Source: Sunxiuqinia elliptica (lineage in GTDB: Bacteria; Bacteroidota; Bacteroidia; Bacteroidales; Prolixibacteraceae). From it: DNA of 64,000 nt. Position numbers and translations under genes: made by a program. The notes under the pieces are model-generated. The model worked only from the letters and a program-made list of their open reading frames with translations, did not search any database and was not told the DNA's origin. Positions 1 through 8,074 of this stretch are shown piece after piece (the stretch's first letter is position 1; every line of letters starts with the position of its first letter). Location of the stretch: NCBI RefSeq assembly GCF_900113005.1, contig NZ_FONW01000001.1, forward strand, positions 620,001 through 684,000, written 5' to 3'.

Positions 1-669
1 TTACCTTTTATTGTGGGCACGCTGATGACCTCATTTGCAGCATTGATTCTTTGTTTGCCTTTGTCGTTTGCCACCTCACTGTTTTTAGGTGAATATTTTC
101 GCGGAACGCGTGTTGCCCGTATTCTTGGGCTTTTGGTTGACTTGTTGGCAGGAATTCCATCCATTGTATATGGCTTGTGGGGCTTCTATGTCCTTCGTCC
201 GGCAATGATCGAATTGGGCTTTGGCGGACGTGGTTTCGGGATTTTTACCGCCAGTTTAATTCTGGCTGTGATGATCATTCCTTATGCTACTTCGCTGAGT
301 AACGAAATCATCAGCATGGTGCCAAACGACCTGAAGGAAGCTGCTTACTCGTTGGGAGCGACTCGCTTGGAAGTGATTTCGAGTGTTACCATTCCCAATG
401 CCCGTTCGGGAATTGTTGCCGGGTATATCCTGGCATTTGGTCGGGCACTGGGCGAAACGATGGCTGTAACGATGCTTATTGGTAACACCAACTTGGTCCC
501 CAGCAGTTTTTTCGATACGGGGAATACCATGGCGAGTGTCATTGCCAACCAGTTTGGCGAGGCCGATGGACTGAAACTAAGTTCCTTGATTGCCATTGGC
601 TTGTTGTTGTTCCTAATTACTGGTATCATCAACGCTGTTGGAAAATTGATTATAAAAAAGATGAATTAA
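1..669 (+). CDS. pstC: Phosphate ABC transporter permease PstC (5' end outside window)
   Basis: Inner-membrane permease of the high-affinity phosphate importer PstSCAB. The frame is open from base 1 and enters the window without a start codon, so about 222 C-terminal residues are seen; full PstC proteins are usually 300 residues or more. Several hydrophobic helices are present. The cytoplasmic EAA loop that docks on the ATPase is clear (EAAYSLGATRLEV), followed by the PstC/PstA-type segment FGRALGETMAV. The stop lies 7 bases before pstA, so they are one transcript with pstB, phoU and the two-component genes. PstS is presumably further upstream, outside the window. Confidence 0.95.
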   Translation, partial: LPFIVGTLMTSFAALILCLPLSFATSLFLGEYFRGTRVARILGLLVDLLAGIPSIVYGLWGFYVLRPAMIELGFGGRGFGIFTASLILAVMIIPYATSLSNEIISMVPNDLKEAAYSLGATRLEVISSVTIPNARSGIVAGYILAFGRALGETMAVTMLIGNTNLVPSSFFDTGNTMASVIANQFGEADGLKLSSLIAIGLLLFLITGIINAVGKLIIKKMN

Positions 670-676
670 GGCTGCT

Positions 677-1564
677 ATGGAGGCAATTCAAGCACTTAAA
701 AATCAGGATCACTCGGGTAGAAGGCAATTGAAAGACAAACTGTTTTTTTACGGTATAATTGTTCTTTCACTCGTTACCATATCTCCAATTATCCTGATCA
801 TATCGAAACTGGTGGTGGAAGGCTATCGGCAAATTAGCCTGGATTTTTTGATCCAAACCACTCCGGATACCTTTGAGGCCATGACGGCCGTGTCGAACGG
901 AGAGAAGATTCCGGGCGGTATTGCGAATGGAATTGTAGGAACGTTATTAATGGTTGTGCTGGCTTCAGCAATGGCTATTCCAATTGGTATTCTGACAGGA
1001 ATTTTTCTGTATGAGAATCAAGGTAAGTTTATGGCCAACCTGACCCGGAATATTTCGGATATTTTGCAGGGAATACCTTCGATTGTGTTGGGTTTGATTT
1101 CGTACCTCTGGGTAGTGAAGCATGTAACCAGCGGATTTTCGGCTTTGGCCGGTAGCGTTTCGTTGGCGATTATGATGTTGCCTATGATTGTGCGATCCAC
1201 CGAGGAAACATTGAAAATGATTCCACAAACACTGAAAGAGGCGGCATTGGCTTTAGGAGTTCCGTATCATAAAGTGATTTTACGGGTATTGGTTCCAACA
1301 GGCTTTAGTGGTTTACTCACGGGTATTTTGCTGGGTATTTCGCGTATTTTGGGCGAAACAGCACCTTTGCTGTTAACAGCTTTAGGAAGCTCAGTGATTA
1401 GTTTGGATATCACCAAGCCAACCAGTGCAATTCCGCTTTTGATCTGGGAGTTCTACAACGATCCCAACATGGTGGATCTAATTTGGAGCTCCTCTTTATT
1501 GCTGATGGCCATTGTGTTAATTTTGAATATTGTATCGAAGCAGATTGCAGCCAAAAGAAAATAG
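677..1564 (+). CDS. pstA: Phosphate ABC transporter permease PstA
   Basis: Second membrane subunit of the phosphate importer, 295 residues, a normal length for PstA. A hydrophilic N-terminus of about 20 residues is followed by about six hydrophobic segments. The EAA loop is EAALALGVPYHKVILRVLVP, followed by the family segment SRILGETAPLL. It starts 7 bases after pstC and ends 3 bases before pstB, so translation is probably coupled. It pairs with PstC to form the channel driven by PstB. No oddities seen. Confidence 0.96.
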   Translation: MEAIQALKNQDHSGRRQLKDKLFFYGIIVLSLVTISPIILIISKLVVEGYRQISLDFLIQTTPDTFEAMTAVSNGEKIPGGIANGIVGTLLMVVLASAMAIPIGILTGIFLYENQGKFMANLTRNISDILQGIPSIVLGLISYLWVVKHVTSGFSALAGSVSLAIMMLPMIVRSTEETLKMIPQTLKEAALALGVPYHKVILRVLVPTGFSGLLTGILLGISRILGETAPLLLTALGSSVISLDITKPTSAIPLLIWEFYNDPNMVDLIWSSSLLLMAIVLILNIVSKQIAAKRK

Positions 1565-1567
1565 AAA

Positions 1568-2347
1568 ATGACAAACTCGATTGCTGAAGTAAAAAAACCC
1601 ATTCTTTCGATCAAGGATTTATCGATCGCATATGATAAGCACTATGCGGTGAAAAACGTATCGGTTGAGATTAAAAAGAATACGGTTACAGCTATAATGG
1701 GGCCTTCTGGATGTGGAAAAAGTACCTTGCTCCGGGCATTGAACCGGATGCACGAACTGTACGAGAACATCACCACAGAAGGGGAGGCTTTACTGAATGG
1801 GCAGAATATCTACGATATATCTCCCATCAAACTGAGGAGGCACATGGGAATGGTTTTTCAACGTCCCAATCCCTTTCCAACCATGAGTATTTACGACAAC
1901 GTGATTGCCGGTTATAAACTGAATGGTATTCGGACTAAGAAGAAGGAGCGAGATGAAATTGTAGAGCGGTCTTTGCGCGATGTAGCCCTTTGGGATGAGG
2001 TGAAAGACTCGTTGTACAAAAAAGGAACATTCTTATCAGGTGGACAGCAGCAGCGTTTGTGTATTGCCCGGGCGCTTGCCTTCAGCCCCGAAGTGATTTT
2101 GATGGATGAGCCAACCTCGGCACTCGACCCCATTGCCACTTCAAAGGTGGAAGACCTGCTGGTCAAACTGAAGGAGAATTATACCATTGTATTGGTTACG
2201 CACAACATGTCGCAAGCAGCACGGATCTCTGATTACTCTTTATTTATGTATCTTGGAGAGTTAGTTGAGTATGGAAAAACGAAAAACATGTTTACCAACC
2301 CAATTGACCCAAGAACAGAGGAATACCTGACTGGGAAATTTGGTTAA
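1568..2347 (+). CDS. pstB: Phosphate ABC transporter ATPase PstB
   Basis: Cytoplasmic ATPase that powers PstCA, 259 residues, standard length. The Walker A motif GPSGCGKST lies at residues 45-53, the Q-loop is in [10 protein letters not shown] (the NPFP segment is typical of PstB), the signature LSGGQQQR begins near residue 156, and Walker B reads [12 protein letters not shown]. The H-loop is in [13 protein letters not shown], again PstB-like. It follows pstA by 3 bases. A 95-base gap separates it from phoU. Confidence 0.97.
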   Translation: MTNSIAEVKKPILSIKDLSIAYDKHYAVKNVSVEIKKNTVTAIMGPSGCGKSTLLRALNRMHELYENITTEGEALLNGQNIYDISPIKLRRHMGMVFQRPNPFPTMSIYDNVIAGYKLNGIRTKKKERDEIVERSLRDVALWDEVKDSLYKKGTFLSGGQQQRLCIARALAFSPEVILMDEPTSALDPIATSKVEDLLVKLKENYTIVLVTHNMSQAARISDYSLFMYLGELVEYGKTKNMFTNPIDPRTEEYLTGKFG

Positions 2348-2442
2348 TGAAAAGCAAGATGATAGACCAAGAAGTAGGAAGATATAGTCTGAAAACTTGG
2401 AACTTCGAGCTTTGAATTTTGAATTTGAAAAACAGAACGATC

Positions 2443-3129
2443 ATGACAATAAAAAAAGACGATGCAATCAATCATATTCACGCTGATTTTGAGGAGCTGG
2501 CCAACCTGGTGTTGGAGCAGTTAGACCTAATGGAGCAGGTGATTATTTCCGGTGAAATAGAAGTTCCGGATGAGGATTTGAGGCGGATTCAGACCAACGA
2601 AAAAGACATTGACAAGAGAGAAGTGAAGCTGAGCGATAAGATTGTAAATGCGATCGTGCTATATAAACCAGTGGCTTCCGACTTGCGCTGGATCATGGCT
2701 TGCTACCGAATTATTTTAAGCCTGGAGCGCATTGGAGATATCGTTATTAATATAACCGATTTCATCAAGAAGATTAAAACTCCTGAAGTTTATGAGAAAC
2801 TGCGCGAGGTTTTGTCAAACATGACCATTCAAAGCATTAAAATGGTTCGTAAGTCGTTACTTGCTTACCTGAATGATGATCGGGAGTTTGCGGTATGGAC
2901 CATTAAAAATGATGTGGTTTTTGATGAGATCAACCATAAGTTGTTGAAAAAGATCATTGCAAAAACCGATACGGCCGAAAGTAATAAGCATTTGCTGATG
3001 AGTATTGTAACCATCAAAGAAATGATGTCCAATATTGAACGGATAGCTGATCACGCAACAAACATTGCAGAAGCCGCAATTTATTCCATTGAAGGGAAAG
3101 ATGTCAGACACCATAAATTAGATCAATAA
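2443..3129 (+). CDS. phoU: Phosphate signalling protein PhoU
   Basis: PhoU links the Pst transporter to the PhoR kinase and damps the phosphate-starvation response. The ATG at 2443 gives 228 residues; an upstream TTG in frame adds eight residues that do not look like PhoU. It is all helical with two PhoU repeats. The metal/ring motif is seen twice, near DLRWIMACYRIILSLERIGD and in the second half as MMSNIERIADHATNIAEA. It lies 4 bases before the response regulator gene. The 95-base gap before it is AT-rich with short repeats of TTGAATTT and has no obvious promoter. Confidence 0.95.
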   Translation: MTIKKDDAINHIHADFEELANLVLEQLDLMEQVIISGEIEVPDEDLRRIQTNEKDIDKREVKLSDKIVNAIVLYKPVASDLRWIMACYRIILSLERIGDIVINITDFIKKIKTPEVYEKLREVLSNMTIQSIKMVRKSLLAYLNDDREFAVWTIKNDVVFDEINHKLLKKIIAKTDTAESNKHLLMSIVTIKEMMSNIERIADHATNIAEAAIYSIEGKDVRHHKLDQ

Positions 3130-3133
3130 AACG

Positions 3134-3823
3134 ATGGATTATACACCCAGAATACTGATCGTTGACGATGAAAAGGATCTTCGGGAGATTCTTCAGTTTA
3201 ACCTGGCAAGCGAAGGGTTTGAGATTGATGTAGCTGCTTCAGCAGAAGAGGCTTTGGATATGGCGCTTGAAAATTATCACTTGATTTTGTTGGATGTTAT
3301 GATGGGTGGAATATCGGGCTACAAAATGGCCGATATCCTTCGCAAAGAAAGAGATCTTGACGTGCCAATTGTTTTCCTGACTGCCAAAGGATCGGAGAAC
3401 GATTTGCTGACCGGCTTTAATGTTGGCGGCGATGATTACATCATTAAACCCTTTTCCATTAAGGAAGTAGTGGTTCGCATACGGGCAATCCTGAAACGAG
3501 GACGCGGCAATGAGCAAAAGCCTTCAACCGTGCTTGAATGCGATGGTTTAAAACTTGATATCAACCGGAAGTCGGCTTCCATTGATGAGGAGCCCATTAA
3601 GCTAACCCGGAAAGAATTTGAAATCCTGGCTTTATTGCTAAAAAATGGAGGAAAGTTTATTTCCAGACACGAAATTTTAAACCGGGTGTGGAGTGATGAT
3701 GTGATTGTTACTGAGAGGAATGTAGATGTAAATATTGCCCGCTTACGAAAGAAAATCAAAGAATACGGCCCGGCAATTAAAGGAAGAACGGGCTATGGCT
3801 ATTGTTTCGACTATCAGGGCTAA
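3134..3823 (+). CDS. phoB: PhoB-type response regulator (OmpR family)
   Basis: Transcription regulator of 229 residues, the normal size for OmpR/PhoB proteins. The N-terminal receiver has acidic residues D11/D12, the phospho-acceptor D54 (LILLDVMM) and the conserved lysine in YIIKPFS. The C-terminal winged helix carries KLTRKEFEILALL and the recognition segment RNVDVNIARLRKKI. Its position right behind pstCAB-phoU and before a matching kinase makes PhoB the likely identity. Expected targets are phosphate-scavenging genes. A direct-repeat element at 23829-23847 has Pho-box-like spacing, but that link is only inference. Confidence 0.9.
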   Translation: MDYTPRILIVDDEKDLREILQFNLASEGFEIDVAASAEEALDMALENYHLILLDVMMGGISGYKMADILRKERDLDVPIVFLTAKGSENDLLTGFNVGGDDYIIKPFSIKEVVVRIRAILKRGRGNEQKPSTVLECDGLKLDINRKSASIDEEPIKLTRKEFEILALLLKNGGKFISRHEILNRVWSDDVIVTERNVDVNIARLRKKIKEYGPAIKGRTGYGYCFDYQG

Positions 3824-3872
3824 TGCTACCATATAACTTTATTTAATCGTTTCAATCTAAAACTTTAAAAAC

Positions 3873-5645
3873 GTGGTACTTCGACGAAGAACATACAAGC
3901 AGCGAATCTTCATTTACTTTTTGGCTGCCTTTTCCTTTTTTATGGTTGCCATTTTGGCTTTTCAATTTAACCGGGAAAAGCGTTACCGGACTGACCAATT
4001 GGAAAATACGCTGAATAATATTGCGGGTTTTACCCATCAGTATATCGAGCATTACGATATTTTGGACACCCGGAATTTTGCCCGGATGGATACGATTAAG
4101 TACCTGATTCCGGATAAAAACACACGGGTGACAGTTATCAACAGTAAGGGCGGAGTGCTGTACGATAGTTTTGTATCCGATTATGGGGAAATGGAGAATC
4201 ACCTGATGCGCCCAGAGGTTCAAAAGGCACTCTATTCTGAAACGGGAGGGAACATCCGTCATTCAGAAACAACCGGGCAGGATTTCTATTATTTTGCTCG
4301 TTACTACGATGGCTATTTCATTCGTTGTGCTGTGGTTTACGATATTGAAATTGAGAATTTTCTGAAGACCGAACGAGTCTTCATCTTCTTCATGTTGGCC
4401 TTGTTTGTCATTATGTGGGGATTGCTTTCTGTGGTAACTAATCGCTTAGGGAAATTCGTTAACAAGTTGCGTGATTTTGCCGTACGGGCCGCCCGAAATG
4501 AAATGATTGATCCGAACCTGGAATTTGTTGATTCTGAGTTTGGAGATATTCAACGCCAAATTATTGAGATTTATAGTGGCTTGCAAAAGACCAAAGAAGA
4601 CTTGACGGCAGAAAAGGACCGCCTGTTTAATCACCTGAACGCCCTGCAAGAAGGAATCGCCTTTTTCCAACCTAACAAGGAAAAAATACTGGCCAATAGT
4701 CACTTTATTCAGTACATCAACCTAATTTCTGAGCGCTCATCAATTTCAGCCGAGATGCTTTTCGAAATTGAGGATTTTAAGTCCTTGGTTTATGAAATTG
4801 AAAAATACCTGAAGTCGGATTATGTGATCAACCCTAAAGATTTACCGCAGTTTGCCGTCACCTTATCTAAGAATGAGCGATACTTCCAGGTTCAGAGTAT
4901 TGTGTTCCCTGATAAGAGCTTTGAGGTGCTGATTAGCGACATCACGAAGCCCGAAAAACGACGTTTGTTGAAACAGCAGTTGACCTCGAATATTGCGCAT
5001 GAGTTGAAAACGCCGTTAGCCTCTATCAAAGGTTACCTTGAAACAATTCTGAATAACAAGAACTTACCCAAGGAAAAGCTGGACTATTTTATTGAGCGGG
5101 CTTTTATTCAGAGTGAACGATTGAACGATTTGCTCAATGATATTTCCTTGCTCAACAACATTGAAGATGCCGGCGATTTATTTGAGCTGAAAGATGTTCA
5201 CATACGTCCATTGGTGATGGATGTGATTGAAAACCTGGAATCGCGCTTGAATGAGAAGAATATCCTGGTGCAGGTGTCCATCAATGAACAGTCGATGGTG
5301 TATGGAAACGATAGCTTGCTGTCATCTATTTTTCAGAACTTCATCGAAAACACGATTAACTACGCTGGCGAAAATGTGAATGTGCAAATCAAGCAATACC
5401 TGGAAGACGAAAAATTCTATTACCTGAGCTATTCCGATAGTGGTAAAGGAATTCCGGAGAAGCATTTGGCACGTATTTTCGAACGGTTTTACCGTGCCGA
5501 TGAAGGTCGTACCCGCGAAAAGGGAGGAACCGGATTGGGCCTGTCAATCGTGAAAAATGCGGTACAGCTGCATAAAGGCGAAATCTCCGTTCGCAATAAG
5601 CCCGAAGGCGGCTTGGAGTTCTTATTCTCGCTGGCTAAAGGTTAA
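3873..5645 (+). CDS. phoR: PhoR-type sensor histidine kinase
   Basis: Membrane sensor kinase of 590 residues that should phosphorylate the PhoB-like regulator. It starts with GTG at 3873. TM1 is at about residues 12-32, a periplasmic sensing region follows, and TM2 (VFIFFMLALFVIMWGLLSVV) lies near 168-188. Then come a linker, a PAS-like segment, HisKA with the phospho-acceptor H376 (IAHELKTPLASIKGY), and an ATPase domain with N box NFIENTINYA, G1 DSGKGIP, F box FERFYR and G2 GGTGLGLSIVK. It is 49 bases downstream of phoB and is the last gene of the operon, which ends at the hairpin at 5684-5720. Confidence 0.88.
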   Translation: MVLRRRTYKQRIFIYFLAAFSFFMVAILAFQFNREKRYRTDQLENTLNNIAGFTHQYIEHYDILDTRNFARMDTIKYLIPDKNTRVTVINSKGGVLYDSFVSDYGEMENHLMRPEVQKALYSETGGNIRHSETTGQDFYYFARYYDGYFIRCAVVYDIEIENFLKTERVFIFFMLALFVIMWGLLSVVTNRLGKFVNKLRDFAVRAARNEMIDPNLEFVDSEFGDIQRQIIEIYSGLQKTKEDLTAEKDRLFNHLNALQEGIAFFQPNKEKILANSHFIQYINLISERSSISAEMLFEIEDFKSLVYEIEKYLKSDYVINPKDLPQFAVTLSKNERYFQVQSIVFPDKSFEVLISDITKPEKRRLLKQQLTSNIAHELKTPLASIKGYLETILNNKNLPKEKLDYFIERAFIQSERLNDLLNDISLLNNIEDAGDLFELKDVHIRPLVMDVIENLESRLNEKNILVQVSINEQSMVYGNDSLLSSIFQNFIENTINYAGENVNVQIKQYLEDEKFYYLSYSDSGKGIPEKHLARIFERFYRADEGRTREKGGTGLGLSIVKNAVQLHKGEISVRNKPEGGLEFLFSLAKG

Positions 5646-5971
5646 AGATAGAGCGCAGAAGCGTGCTTAATTGAAACGCATTGAAATCCCTGGTTGTATT
5701 GAAACGGCTGGGGATTTTTTGTTGGTAGAAGTTATTCAGTCGGAAATACGAAGCTGATTTTCTTGTTATAAGACAACTTAATTTTGAGATATGTCGAATA
5801 AGTTTACTGGACGAACCTCTTCAATCTAAAACCATGAAACGAACATGAAATTTTTCATTTAAAAAATACAAAAAGAAGAATGAATAAATTTTTATGAGAG
5901 AGCGATGGATGGAGCGGTTTTATTTGTCAAATTTGAATTCTTACGTATCAGGAAATTAGTAATTTATACGG
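5646..5971. other. Intergenic stretch between phoR and the VOC gene
   Basis: 326 bases holding the phoR terminator and then AT-rich sequence leading to the VOC gene. A 67-codon open frame at 5905-6108 overlaps the VOC gene in another frame, has no recognisable product and looks like chance. No clear TAnnTTTG promoter was seen. Confidence 0.5.
5684..5720 (+). terminator. Intrinsic terminator of the pst-pho operon
   Basis: The arms AAATCCC (5684-5690) and GGGATTT (5711-5717) pair perfectly, and a T run follows. It lies 39 bases after the phoR stop codon. Confidence 0.75.
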
Positions 5972-6391
5972 ATGAATACGAAGAGAATTTGGGCCAATTT
6001 AGCCGTGAAAGATGTCCGAAGAACCTGGGAATTCTACCTGAAACTGGGCTTCACTCCCAATTGTCCGACGACGACCACAGAACTAGCGAGTTTCGTGGTT
6101 GGAGATGATGACTTTGTTATTCACTTTTTCGAGCAAGAACGACTAAAAACAAGTCTTGAAGGCGAAATCTCGGATTTAAGCCAGGCCAATGAAATCATGT
6201 TTACACTTTCGGCAGAAAGCAAAGAGGAGGTTGATCAATGGGTGACGGAGGTCAGCAAAGCTGGTGGAACGATTCATTTCGACTCAAAAAAAGATCGAAA
6301 GAAATTTTATGACGACAATGCTTACTACGTTTGCGTCTTTTCCGATCCTGATGGGCATAAGTTTAATGTCTTCTACAATGGAAGTAAGTAA
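5972..6391 (+). CDS. VOC / glyoxalase-fold protein
   Basis: A 139-residue protein of the vicinal oxygen chelate superfamily (glyoxalase / bleomycin-resistance / dioxygenase fold), cytoplasmic. The start segment IWANLAVKDVRRTWEFYLKLGF is the classic first strand-helix of the fold, and FSDPDGHKFNVFYN at the end is the classic last strand with the D-P-[DE]-G-x turn. Members of this group are often annotated as lactoylglutathione lyase-like, but the true substrate is unknown. It appears to be a single-gene unit. Its stop lies 67 bases from the end of the minus-strand riboswitch transcript. Confidence 0.85.
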   Translation: MNTKRIWANLAVKDVRRTWEFYLKLGFTPNCPTTTTELASFVVGDDDFVIHFFEQERLKTSLEGEISDLSQANEIMFTLSAESKEEVDQWVTEVSKAGGTIHFDSKKDRKKFYDDNAYYVCVFSDPDGHKFNVFYNGSK

Positions 6392-6457
6392 GGGGTAGCT
6401 CATTCATGCTGTTGTGATAGCTGTTCCCGAAAAGGTGCCTTTGAGCGAGCGTTTCAG

Positions 6458-6493
6458 TAAAAAAAAAGCTGTGGCCCCTGACCAACAGCTTTT
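6458..6493 (-). terminator. Intrinsic terminator ending the orphan riboswitch transcript
   Basis: Read on the minus strand, AAAGCTG and CAGCTTT pair, extended by TGG/CCA after a one-base bulge, and about nine T residues follow. It ends the transcript that starts near 6779 before it could run antisense into the VOC gene. Confidence 0.8.
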
Positions 6494-6593
6494 ATAACAG
6501 TTACATTGCCCCATAATTGGCAGAAAACAGAGCAAATGAAGTCAGGGCTATTCAATTTTCAGAACGCGCTTTTACCCCGAAAACTTCAAATTA

Positions 6594-6784
6594 ATGGCAG
6601 GTCTTCTGGCTTACCCAATTTCAAATGCCTTCCCATCCGGAAAATTCGGAATTAACCGAAAACGGACAGTGGCTTTCATATTCGAATTTTTTTTTGTGGG
6701 TTTACAGCTGCGGGGACAGCTCCTGTATTTCACAGGATTCCCTTTTCATCTCAATGAGGTTATGAGAACCATTAACCAAGGCTG
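6594..6784 (-). promoter_or_regulatory. Cobalamin (adenosylcobalamin) riboswitch, no gene downstream
   Basis: Read on the minus strand the aptamer shows every conserved block of the class I cobalamin riboswitch in order: AAAAGGGAATCCTGTGAAA, then AGGAGCTGTCCCCGCAGCTG (the B12-box core), AAGCCACTG, GGATGGGAAGGC, and the 3' block GCCAGAAGACCTGCC at 6596-6610. Such elements normally precede btuB-like transporters or cobamide-dependent or cobamide-replacing enzymes and shut them off when B12 is plentiful. Here the next 130 bases downstream hold no convincing open reading frame and end in a strong terminator. The next gene to the left is on the opposite strand. The ORF seen on the plus strand across this region is a shadow. 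Confidence 0.93.
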
Positions 6785-6815
6785 CAAAGTAACCACATTT
6801 TTTATCCTTTTGAAA
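6785..6815 (-). promoter_or_regulatory. Promoter of the orphan cobalamin riboswitch
   Basis: Minus-strand TTTC (6812-6815), 19 bases, then TTACTTTG (6785-6792). This is close to the Bacteroidota consensus TTG/TTTG-N19-21-TAnnTTTG. Transcription would start around 6779, just at the 5' edge of the aptamer, so the RNA is probably still made. Confidence 0.6.
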
Positions 6816-7000
6816 CCTTTTTGCGGCCTAATTTTAAACTTTTTAAGTATGAACTTATTTAATCATTTATATGTAAATACAGGTGATTAAGTGGGTTTTC
6901 AGGGAGAGGATGGGGGGAGATTCACCTTCAAATTTCAAGGTTATTTTAGGGGCTTGAAAATTTTAAAGAGCTGAACGATTCAACTTTCAAGATGTAATCC

Positions 7001-7008
7001 TAACTTTG
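7001..7008 (+). promoter_or_regulatory. -7 promoter element of the DUF4296 gene
   Basis: TAACTTTG matches TAnnTTTG exactly and lies 84 bases upstream of the start codon. No clear -33 element was found at the right distance. Confidence 0.4.
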
Positions 7009-7091
7009 TCAACCAGGTGCTGTTTTGCAAAATGAAGTTTTTTGAGCTGTTCGAGCTCATGAATAACGAACTTTGAAAGCAAATAGCACCA

Positions 7092-7517
7092 ATGATGAAA
7101 TTATCAATGATCATTGTAAAGCGTATGCAGACAAGAAAAACAACCAGTTATATCTTAGTGCTTCTTTTCATTCTTTTGGGCTTTTCATGCAAGGAAAAGA
7201 AAGGTTTCCCGAAGCCCAAGAACCTGATTAACGAGAAACAAATGGTTAACATGCTCTACGATATTCATTTGGGTGAAGCCTATGCCAACCAGTATCGTTT
7301 TCAGGATGAGATGGATAAAATCAAGTCGAAAGACATGTATTATTCCGTTCTGGATAAATATGAAGTTGCTGATTCAATTTTTGCTCAGTCCATTGTGTAC
7401 TATTCCAGTATGCCTAAAGTTTATGAGCGAATTTACCAGCAGGTTGTAGATCGCCTTAACATGCTTCAGGAAGAAAACAATCAAAAAGAAGAGGTGAAAA
7501 TTAAACCTGAAGAATGA
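7092..7517 (+). CDS. DUF4296 lipoprotein
   Basis: A 141-residue predicted lipoprotein of the DUF4296 family, which is restricted to Bacteroidota and has no known function. The hydrophobic signal ends in a lipobox (LLGFSC, Cys at about residue 33). A start at the internal ATG at 7125 would give a more usual 22-residue signal peptide. The mature part begins LINEKQMVNMLYDIHLGEA, the hallmark of the family, and ends in a charged tail. Its stop codon overlaps the start of the next gene by 4 bases, so the two are translationally coupled. Confidence 0.8.
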   Translation: MMKLSMIIVKRMQTRKTTSYILVLLFILLGFSCKEKKGFPKPKNLINEKQMVNMLYDIHLGEAYANQYRFQDEMDKIKSKDMYYSVLDKYEVADSIFAQSIVYYSSMPKVYERIYQQVVDRLNMLQEENNQKEEVKIKPEE

Positions 7518-8008
7518 AAAAATATGCCGCCCACTACCTTTTTCCCGGAAATAGGGCACCAATTTCGAAGGGAATCATCACCTTGGACTCAAGTGGCTTA
7601 GTGATTGACATTGTGGATCCTGCCGGGAGGTTAACAGAAGAGGCTGGCCTCGAATTTCATAATGGTATTCTGTGCCCTGCTTTCGTCAATGTGTTTCACG
7701 AGTTTGAGGGGGATCGTTTTTACCGCAAATTTCCACTCTTGGCGCCTTTTAAAGCGTTGCAGCCTCAACGCCTCAGCACGGAAAAGGACTTGTTGAGCTG
7801 GTTGATTGCCATTCAGCAGGCTGATGAACAAATTAGCCTGCAGCAATTGATTGCCACTTTTACCATTGAAGCGGCTAAAGCAATTGATCTGGACAAAGAG
7901 ATGGGGAGTCTTTTGCCAGGAAAACGTCCGGGACTGATGCTGATTTCAGGCATGGACTACCAACAACTTCGACTGACCAGCAAGAGCCACTTGAAGGTTT
8001 TGGCCTAA
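7514..8008 (+). CDS. Shrunken amidohydrolase-like protein
   Basis: 164 residues that resemble only the two ends of a cytosine-deaminase / chlorohydrolase-type amidohydrolase (usually about 380-450 residues). The N-terminal sandwich strands and the entry to the barrel are visible (GILCPAFVNVFHEFEGD), as is the closing segment MGSLLPGKRPGLMLI. The metal-binding His-x-His after the PGFVN-type turn is replaced (VFHEFE), and the rest of the catalytic barrel is missing. The frame is intact with an ATG overlapping the DUF4296 stop, so it is a maintained short protein or a clean internal deletion. Enzyme activity is unlikely. Confidence 0.6.
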   Translation: MKKYAAHYLFPGNRAPISKGIITLDSSGLVIDIVDPAGRLTEEAGLEFHNGILCPAFVNVFHEFEGDRFYRKFPLLAPFKALQPQRLSTEKDLLSWLIAIQQADEQISLQQLIATFTIEAAKAIDLDKEMGSLLPGKRPGLMLISGMDYQQLRLTSKSHLKVLA

Positions 8009-8053
8009 CCGTATTCATTTGCTGATTGGGGCATGCAAAACCAAAGAAATCCT

Positions 8054-8061
8054 TACTTTTG
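8054..8061 (+). promoter_or_regulatory. -7 promoter element of the radical SAM gene
   Basis: TACTTTTG matches TAnnTTTG exactly, 13 bases upstream of the start codon, implying a very short leader. The -33 element is unclear. Confidence 0.4.
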
Positions 8062-8074
8062 CTGAAAAAATACC

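Noticed and set aside
2348-2442. Short TTGAATTT-type repeats between pstB and phoU, and similar TTTGAAATTTG strings elsewhere (6930-6990, 9510, 27965)
   Set aside because: Common low-complexity AT-rich spacer sequence; no consistent unit or position.
5905-6108. 67-residue open frame
   Set aside because: It overlaps the VOC gene in another frame; composition and lack of homology pattern indicate chance.
6594-6890. 98-residue open frame on the plus strand
   Set aside because: It lies across the cobalamin riboswitch in reverse and has no protein-like features.
7040-7062. GAGCT...AGCTC hairpin upstream of the DUF4296 gene
   Set aside because: Short imperfect stem in the 5' region without a T run; not convincing as terminator or operator.
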